Source of the DNA: DATIHF01 sp035480955
GTDB lineage: Bacteria > Patescibacteriota > Microgenomatia > Woykebacterales > RBG-16-39-9b
DNA length: 17,499 nt
NCBI GenBank assembly: GCA_035480955.1
Contig: DATIHF010000007.1
Span: 1 to 17,499 of the forward strand
Direction: 5' to 3'
Each line of letters opens with the position of its first letter. Position 1 is the stretch's first letter. This document shows positions 12,619-17,499 of this stretch, piece by piece. A model generated the notes under the pieces. That model saw only the letters and a program-made list of their open reading frames with translations, had not been told where the DNA came from and made no database searches. The position numbers and the translations under genes were made by a program.

Positions 12619-14169
12619 TTAGGTTTTTTTCTCCGCCTCGTCAAAATCCTCATCAACTTCTTTTTTGAGTTTCTCGCTGGCCTTTTCACTCGAAAGATCT
12701 TTATCAACTTCTTCCTCAAGTTCTTCGAGGACTTTTTTGAGTTTACGTCGAAACCTTTTTGCTCCGAGAAGCAGGAAAGCAGCCATAATTAGCAAGAGAA
12801 CTAGTAGGAAGACTAGTGAGAACAGTAAACTCATGCCGGGTATCGTGAAGCCAAAAATCAGATAGGCTTTTGGATCCAGATTGAAATGAACGACATTAGA
12901 TTCAGAGGATTCGATGTTGTCTTTGTTGATCGCCACTGCAAAAAGGCGGTGCCGACCGCTTTTTATAAGCTCTTTATAGGTATAGGAAAAATTACCATTT
13001 TGATCTGCTTTTACCGTGGCTATAAGCTTTTCATCCAAATAAATCTTTACGGTAAAGCCGGCTCCCGCCTGTCCTTTGATCAGTAAATCCGATCCGTAGG
13101 GGATGGTCGTACCATCAGTGGGCAGGATGATTTTTGGAGCTTGGATTTGTTTGACGGTTATTTTTACCTCACCAATTGTTTCGTTGCCGGCTTTGTCGAC
13201 TGCTTTGACATAGACGGTGTGGGATCCGGAAGAAATTGAGGCGAGTTTGTAAGGGTTGTCCACCCGGGTCCAGCTGCCGTTGTCTACCTTCAGTTCATAA
13301 TGATCAATCCCGGAAGTTTTATCAGTGGTGTTGAAAGCAATAATTGGTCGCACTTCTGCGTTTTCTTTGGGATCAGCTTCCGGAGTAAATTTTTCTGGAG
13401 GTGTCGTATCAATCTGCAGTCGAAAAGTCGAGGTTGGGCTCCAAGTACCGTTACTACCCTGAACGTTCACATGGAAGTACCAGGTTCCTTCCGTGAGGTT
13501 TTCATAAGTTTTTGTTTTGCCAGAGCCTTCAGATTTTTGATCCGCGTCAGTATTGGGATTTTGATCAAGGATATAGCTAAAAGCCCCTCCCGAACCGTTC
13601 CAGGAAAGAGTCGCTGTGGTCGCCTTGTACCATTTGCTCTCATCTGGATGAGTGCTTGAAGAAATAGTTGGTGCTGAGGTCGGGTGCGGTTGTATTGCGA
13701 AGGTTGCGCTGCCTTTTGAGGTCAAAACATTGGTTCCGGAGCCGTCATTGGCTAAAACTGAAGAAGGAGAATCAATCGAAACACTGCCCGTCCCAGGAGA
13801 GCCGGCTTGGACAACGATCGAACCGATATAGCCTTTCCCACCATTGAAACCTGGAGTAGGCAGACCACACTTAAACCGAGCCGTCGAAGACGTATAGCTT
13901 GGTGGGTTGGGAAAAAGTACGCAAATTGACCCGCCGCTTGATACACCCAGAACAGTCATGTTGTTACTCGAAAGATAAACGTCAAAAGTATTGACCGCTT
14001 GAGAAGCTCCTACATAAACAAAAATATTGAATTTATCACCTGAAGTTTTCGTGCCGTTGGAAGGGGAAAGATAGAGACTAGCACCCGCGGCAGCGGTTGG
14101 TTGAGGAAGCAACCCTAGAGAAAGGAAGAGTAGTTGGATGACTATTAAAATTTTGGCAGTTTTTTTCAT
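12619..14169 (-). CDS. Membrane-anchored cell-surface protein with a cohesin-like domain and Ig/FN3-like repeats
   Basis: A 516-residue predicted type I membrane protein. Residues 1-28 are a signal peptide ending in TAAAGA. About 30-160 resemble a cohesin domain: SLYLSPSNGTKTSGDKFNIFVYV, NTFDVYL, then YIGSIVVQAG and TSKGSATFAI. About 172-255 (HPDESKWYKATTATLSW to LQID) and 258-341 (IDHYELKVDNGSWTRV, SGSHTVYVKAVDKAGN) are FN3/Ig-like, and 345-435 another Ig-like module. A strongly hydrophobic segment at about 446-470 anchors it, followed by KRFRRK and a charged cytoplasmic tail of about 45 residues. The ATG at 14169 shares one base with the stop of the upstream dockerin gene (TGATG). It probably acts as the docking site for dockerin proteins. 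The cohesin call rests on pattern and context, so moderate confidence. Confidence 0.82.
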   Translation of the reverse strand: MKKTAKILIVIQLLFLSLGLLPQPTAAAGASLYLSPSNGTKTSGDKFNIFVYVGASQAVNTFDVYLSSNNMTVLGVSSGGSICVLFPNPPSYTSSTARFKCGLPTPGFNGGKGYIGSIVVQAGSPGTGSVSIDSPSSVLANDGSGTNVLTSKGSATFAIQPHPTSAPTISSSTHPDESKWYKATTATLSWNGSGGAFSYILDQNPNTDADQKSEGSGKTKTYENLTEGTWYFHVNVQGSNGTWSPTSTFRLQIDTTPPEKFTPEADPKENAEVRPIIAFNTTDKTSGIDHYELKVDNGSWTRVDNPYKLASISSGSHTVYVKAVDKAGNETIGEVKITVKQIQAPKIILPTDGTTIPYGSDLLIKGQAGAGFTVKIYLDEKLIATVKADQNGNFSYTYKELIKSGRHRLFAVAINKDNIESSESNVVHFNLDPKAYLIFGFTIPGMSLLFSLVFLLVLLLIMAAFLLLGAKRFRRKLKKVLEELEEEVDKDLSSEKASEKLKKEVDEDFDEAEKKT

Positions 14170-14996
14170 CAATCAGTCCAGTCAAATAACATTATACTAA
14201 AATCGATGAGTCCTACCTTGCCATCATGATTCGTGTCTCCAGTCGGACCAGCACTATCCCACCAATACATCAGTATTGAGAAATCAGTGAGATTGACGTG
14301 GCCGTCACAGTTTAGATCACTTCTTCGACAATTACTGAGGGCTAAATTTTGAGTAAAACTATTAATCGAGTCAGTGTAGCCTGAGCGGGTCAAAAATGAA
14401 TAAATTGAATTGTTGCCAAGGGAGTAACCGGAGCTTGAAGCGAAGCTATAATCACTTCCACTACCAATGACACTAGAGTAAATCTCAGAACCGTTCAAAA
14501 TAATATGGATGGTTGATCCGGGTGAGCCCTGCCCAAAAATATTGACCGACTCGCCGCTAAACATACTTGTTTTGGATAACTCGATAGTTGGGGAGAGCAA
14601 AATATTATTGATCGGGGTATCGAGTTGGTTAATGAGTGTTACGTTGTTAAAAACTGTTTCCGGTGTAGTGCGCCCGGAAGTGTCAGTCAAGTAAAGTGCG
14701 AAATCATGGACACCCGGTGAGCCAATCACTGACTTGGAAAAAACGCCAGAAGAATTGGTGACTGTTGTGCCAGAGACCGCCCCATCAGTTTTTATTGTGA
14801 CCACCGAGGAAGCGGGAGCTAGACCAGTGAAAGTGGCAGTGCTACTGGGAACTGTGGCGGTCACGACAACATCGTCGGAAACACTACAAGTCGTGGCCGG
14901 AAAAACTGGTGAGCAGGACCCTGCGTCAGTTTGGACGCTACTTAACGCGAGCAAGGTTGTAAAAATAATTGTGAAAGTTAAAGCTTTCCTAAACAT
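14169..14996 (-). CDS. Secreted protein with a C-terminal type I dockerin domain
   Basis: A 275-residue secreted protein. Residues 1-26 are a signal peptide, and about 27-215 are Ser/Thr/Val-rich, with two apparent Ig-like beta-sandwich segments (VVTIKTDGAVSGTTVT, then GSPGSTIHIILNGSEIYS). The last 49 residues form a dockerin with two calcium loops: D227-L-N-C-D-G-H-V-N-L-T-D238 and D254-T-N-H-D-G-K-V-G-L-I-D265, each followed by FSI and hydrophobic residues. Position 9 of the second loop is Gly rather than the usual Asn or Asp. There is no C-terminal membrane segment, so retention would depend on the dockerin. I prefer the ATG at 14996, which overlaps the upstream gene by 8 bases, to the TTG at 15014. 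The partner is probably the cohesin protein encoded next. Confidence 0.9.
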   Translation of the reverse strand: MFRKALTFTIIFTTLLALSSVQTDAGSCSPVFPATTCSVSDDVVVTATVPSSTATFTGLAPASSVVTIKTDGAVSGTTVTNSSGVFSKSVIGSPGVHDFALYLTDTSGRTTPETVFNNVTLINQLDTPINNILLSPTIELSKTSMFSGESVNIFGQGSPGSTIHIILNGSEIYSSVIGSGSDYSFASSSGYSLGNNSIYSFLTRSGYTDSINSFTQNLALSNCRRSDLNCDGHVNLTDFSILMYWWDSAGPTGDTNHDGKVGLIDFSIMLFDWTD

Positions 14997-15804
14997 TTTT
15001 CTTTTTTCGAACAAATTTTCTGACTAATAAAACTGTTCCAATTAATACAATTAGACCCACTAACCAGATCAACCAAACTTGATAGTTGAAAAAATAAAGT
15101 TTGGTTTGGGCAGTGTCGGCCCTTCCGGAAATTAGCTTTATTTGGGCTCGATAAAATCCGGGTAACAGATTTTTCAAGGGGAAAGACTGTGTCAGTTTCT
15201 GCCCTGCTTTTAGGTCGTATTCATTACTTTCTACTGCAACAACTTTTTTCCCAAAAAAATCAGTCACCAAGATCTCAAGCTTAGTTTTCGTCGCGATATT
15301 GCCTGTGTTTTCCAGGATTACTTTAAGTTTTTTATTCTCAGTCGAAGTATCAGAAACTTTAGTGTCTTCGACTAGTGCGCCAGCAAACAAAGCATTAAAA
15401 GAAGCTTGTGTGCTGGTTGTCCCATTCTTTAAAACCAAACTGCCGTAGTAATCTCCTGGTTTCAACGAGTCAGGAGTTTTGAAAACCACTGCCACTGAGC
15501 CAACCGCGTAGGGTTGCAAAGTGATCTGCGAGACCTCTGGGGAAGCAAAGTCCAGGTTGTGAATCGTCAAAAATTGGCTGCTGATAATTTGGTCCGCTGG
15601 AAGAGTGTAGCCCTGCCAGGAGAGATTGATAGTTTGTTCTTTTGCGCTCGAATTACTGATGAGAACTTGCTCGACCTGTTCTTTTCCAGATGCGATTTGA
15701 ATCGAATAATTTTTTTGCGGCAATGAAAAATCTCCTGCAAAAGCAGGTGCTTTAATGACAAACAAAAATAAACCCACAGAGATGAGGAAGAGCAGTTTTT
15801 TCAC
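14989..15804 (-). CDS. Membrane-anchored extracellular Ig-like protein (WxL-interacting/DUF916-like architecture)
   Basis: A 271-residue surface protein. Residues 1-23 are a signal peptide ending AFA. About 24-125 form a beta-sandwich with a pattern (QVEQVLISNSSAKEQTINLSW, then SLKPGDYYGSLVLK) reminiscent of DUF916, the N-terminal domain of WxL-interacting proteins. About 140-235 form a second beta domain (KKLKVILENTGNIATKTKLEILV), 243-262 is a membrane span, and RKFVRKKKNV is the cytoplasmic end. It starts with GTG at 15804; a TATACT box (15822-15817) lies 12 bases upstream without a clear -35 or SD, suggesting a very short leader. It is first in an overlapping three-gene operon with the dockerin and cohesin genes. 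The exact family is uncertain. Confidence 0.8.
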   Translation of the reverse strand: MKKLLFLISVGLFLFVIKAPAFAGDFSLPQKNYSIQIASGKEQVEQVLISNSSAKEQTINLSWQGYTLPADQIISSQFLTIHNLDFASPEVSQITLQPYAVGSVAVVFKTPDSLKPGDYYGSLVLKNGTTSTQASFNALFAGALVEDTKVSDTSTENKKLKVILENTGNIATKTKLEILVTDFFGKKVVAVESNEYDLKAGQKLTQSFPLKNLLPGFYRAQIKLISGRADTAQTKLYFFNYQVWLIWLVGLIVLIGTVLLVRKFVRKKKNV

Positions 15805-15876
15805 AATTTGGCAATTAGTATATTAGATAAATGTTGGGTTGGGTAGAGTGAAGATGAAAATTTGCCAATAGTCAGC

Positions 15877-15905
15877 TTGACTCGCCAATGTTAAAGAATG
15901 ATAAT
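15877..15905 (+). promoter_or_regulatory. Promoter of the 15920 operon, very short leader
   Basis: TTGACT (15877-15882), a 17-bp spacer and GATAAT (15900-15905). The predicted start near 15912 leaves about 8 bases before the ATG at 15920, too little for an SD, and none is seen. The motif GCCAAT lies at 15864, 15884 and 15916, with an inverted GCCAA at 15812-15808, in this divergent gap. Confidence 0.55.
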
Positions 15906-15919
15906 TTAATTAACTGCCA

Positions 15920-16474
15920 ATGAACGCTTTTTTGGATAAGCTTACCTCAAACAAAAAAAATACAGTTGGGTATCTTCTGACCTTACTTCTACTGGTAGCA
16001 ATTCCTCTCACGGTTTATACAACTTTGCATCTGCGACAAAACGCTCCTAAGGCGGCAGCGCCAAATAAAACTATGACGCCAGAGCAAGTGGCGGGGATGG
16101 TTGGCTATATCGATGAAAGCGAAGCAGAATTTGATTACAGTTTTACCTATAACAAAGACAGTGGCAAAGCAACTCTTGACTCAGTAAAAATGGTTCCTCA
16201 TGGGGATGAGGCCATTACAACAACTACTCCCGGAGAAGTACCTTTCAGCGTTAACTTCACTGACAGCAAGGGTAACAAAACAGTTAAGAAAAATGTGCTT
16301 AAAGCAAACAACTCAAAATTCAAAATTAAAACGCCTTACATGAAGGATGGCTCTTTGGAGATTACTGACAATTTAGGCGTTGTTGTTTATAAAGAGGAGG
16401 TTAAAAATCTTCCCAAAGCCGAAGGAATACCAGCGCAGATTTTTTATGAAAAGATGAAAGTAAAGTATCAATGA
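15920..16474 (+). CDS. One-span membrane protein with an extracytoplasmic beta domain, function unknown
   Basis: A 184-residue protein I cannot assign to a family. Residues 1-15 are polar and contain a KKN patch, about 17-36 form one hydrophobic segment (VGYLLTLLLLVAIPLTVYTT), followed by an Ala/Pro/Lys linker. About 60-184 are probably an extracellular beta domain (AEFDYSFTYNKDSGKATLDSVKM, EVPFSVNFTDSKGNKTVKK). It lacks cysteines and a cleavage site, so it is probably tethered by its N-terminus. The last codons overlap the next start (ATGA), so it is translationally coupled to the secreted metalloprotease and may help its export, anchoring or control. That role is inference. The predicted mRNA has almost no leader. 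Confidence 0.75.
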   Translation: MNAFLDKLTSNKKNTVGYLLTLLLLVAIPLTVYTTLHLRQNAPKAAAPNKTMTPEQVAGMVGYIDESEAEFDYSFTYNKDSGKATLDSVKMVPHGDEAITTTTPGEVPFSVNFTDSKGNKTVKKNVLKANNSKFKIKTPYMKDGSLEITDNLGVVVYKEEVKNLPKAEGIPAQIFYEKMKVKYQ

Positions 16475-17499
16475 AGGCGAAAAATATTTTTCTCAAAACC
16501 TCATTTTTAATGCTCGTTCTGCTCTTTTTTTCCTTTCTTTTCCATTTGAGCAGTAAACCTGCTTATGCGTTAACTGGACACCGGATTGTTCCCCTTGTTT
16601 TTTACGGAAATAATTCAAATTATCCCGACGATAACTATTTGAATAAACTCAACGCCGCACTAAGTACCATCCAAGGCTACTACAGGAACCTTCTCGGGGA
16701 GACTTTCTACTTTGAACCAGCAAGGCGCTATTTTGCCAACAGCAGTAAGGAATACTTTGGTAATACGGACTATTTTGGTTGTGGAGAAATTCGTGTTTTT
16801 TGCAATGTTGAAAGTGAAATGATCTTTAACGAAAAAGATACTTTAAAGCTATTTGGAGTTAGCAATTCAGGGTTTGGTTGGAGCGATCGAGCAGTTATGG
16901 TATTCACTCATGACACCAGTGGGACTTCTGATTACGCTTGGGGTTATACTTATATGCCAACCAACACAAGTCTTGGCGTAACCTGGGCAATTTTCAATGA
17001 CCCGGTACTAAACTCAATTGCTGGCGACCCTGGAACCTGTTCAGCAACTATTGTTGCCCAACATTATACGAATGCGATATGTGGGATAGTTGCCCATGAG
17101 CTTGGTCATGAATTTGGGTTGCCTCATAGTTGTGACGTACAGGCGGATCTGATGTGCCCGACTTTGGGTGCAAGTGGGACTGACACTTTTCCATACGCCA
17201 CTTTAAGGTCTATCGACCAAGTGACTGCGAAAAATTCACCCTTCACTTATCTGACTAGCGATCCGAATACTGGACCTCCTGGGTTTTGTTTTTCTTCTGA
17301 TTCAATAAACAGCTGGTGTACAGGTGCTGGAGTGTTTCATCTGAAAGTGGGCTCAACGAGCTATCCTACATCTGGGACATCTTCGAGTATAACCAATACC
17401 AACCCAGATTGCTGTCGATCAAACTATTCGCCGAGAGTGACATTGGGAGGCTTTATTTTAGAGTGGTGTATTGCCAACACCACTAGAGGTTCGCCATAT
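16471..17499 (+). CDS. Secreted matrixin-like (metzincin) zinc metalloprotease, 3' end cut by window edge
   Basis: I translated this from the ATG at 16471; 343 codons stay open to the window end. Residues 1-33 are a signal peptide ending in AYA. The catalytic region has the zinc motif H209-E-L-G-H213-E-F-G-L-P-H219 (HExxHxxGxxH), with three His ligands and the catalytic Glu210. Met228 follows in ADLMCP nine residues after the third His, the Met-turn spacing of matrixins (M10). Such enzymes cleave proteins outside the cell. Several cysteines lie before and after the motif (C221, C229, and C334-C335 near the cut end), which suggests disulfides. No obvious cysteine-switch propeptide is seen. The C-terminus, which could carry a dockerin or anchor, is missing. 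Its start overlaps the upstream stop, so the pair is one operon. Confidence 0.88.
   Translation, partial: MKAKNIFLKTSFLMLVLLFFSFLFHLSSKPAYALTGHRIVPLVFYGNNSNYPDDNYLNKLNAALSTIQGYYRNLLGETFYFEPARRYFANSSKEYFGNTDYFGCGEIRVFCNVESEMIFNEKDTLKLFGVSNSGFGWSDRAVMVFTHDTSGTSDYAWGYTYMPTNTSLGVTWAIFNDPVLNSIAGDPGTCSATIVAQHYTNAICGIVAHELGHEFGLPHSCDVQADLMCPTLGASGTDTFPYATLRSIDQVTAKNSPFTYLTSDPNTGPPGFCFSSDSINSWCTGAGVFHLKVGSTSYPTSGTSSSITNTNPDCCRSNYSPRVTLGGFILEWCIANTTRGSPY

Noticed and set aside
13300..13659. 119-codon open frame antisense to the cohesin gene
   Set aside because: It is a shadow of a well-supported gene, with no SD or recognisable domain.
1..17499. UGA recoded as glycine
   Set aside because: UGA ends the GT4 gene at 6660-6662 and the dockerin gene at 14171-14169 exactly at overlapping starts, and conserved tryptophans are UGG.
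1..17499. CRISPR arrays, insertion sequences and tRNA genes
   Set aside because: No regularly spaced repeats, transposase motifs or tRNA-like T-arm sequences were seen on either strand.

Overview
The window looks like a compact bacterial chromosome segment, most plausibly from the Candidate Phyla Radiation (Patescibacteria), perhaps a Microgenomates-type lineage. This is inference from gene style, not a phylogenetic result. The clues are short intergenic gaps, many single-membrane-span surface proteins with Ig-like, cohesin and dockerin modules, an MreB next to surface-polymer glycosyltransferases, and an isolated L10-L12 operon. UGA is a stop and tryptophan is UGG, so the UGA=glycine lineages (Gracilibacteria, Absconditabacteria) are excluded. 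Promoters look like ordinary sigma70 type: several have a perfect TTGACA and 17-18 bp spacers. Some genes have Shine-Dalgarno (SD) sequences; others look leaderless or nearly so.

Layout. 1-1029 (-): a membrane-anchored PEGA/beta-propeller-like protein, cut by the left edge, divergent from mreB. 1248-4170 (+): mreB, a GT4 glycosyltransferase and a WecG/TagA-type glycosyltransferase, a cell-shape and surface-polymer operon. 4171-4690: a 520-base gap whose signals lie on the minus strand (terminator, promoter, hairpins) and suggest one or two small RNAs. 4691-5305 (-): an orphan basic, coiled-coil, zinc-ribbon-like protein. 5445-10174 (+): a glycan module of a second GT4-type glycosyltransferase, an alpha/alpha-barrel protein and a GH94 phosphorylase. 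10177-10377 (-): a small excisionase-type HTH protein. 10584-11075 (+): a more GC-rich, one-span hypothetical protein with a good terminator. 11362-12609 (-): the rplJ-rplL operon with a strong promoter, a leader that can fold in two exclusive ways, and an L7/L12 carrying a long charged N-terminal extension. 12619-15804 (-): three overlapping genes for a membrane-anchored Ig-like protein, a secreted dockerin protein and a membrane-anchored cohesin protein. 15920-17499 (+): divergent from these, a one-span membrane protein and a secreted matrixin-like metalloprotease cut by the right edge.

How the genes may work together. The most interesting block is 12619-17499: a co-transcribed cohesin/dockerin pair, with the cohesin tethered to the membrane and the dockerin on a secreted protein, next to a divergently transcribed protease. 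It reads as a small cell-surface attachment system. The second notable block is rplJL, with its apparent RNA switch and unusual L12. The third is the minus-strand RNA candidate at 4187-4630.
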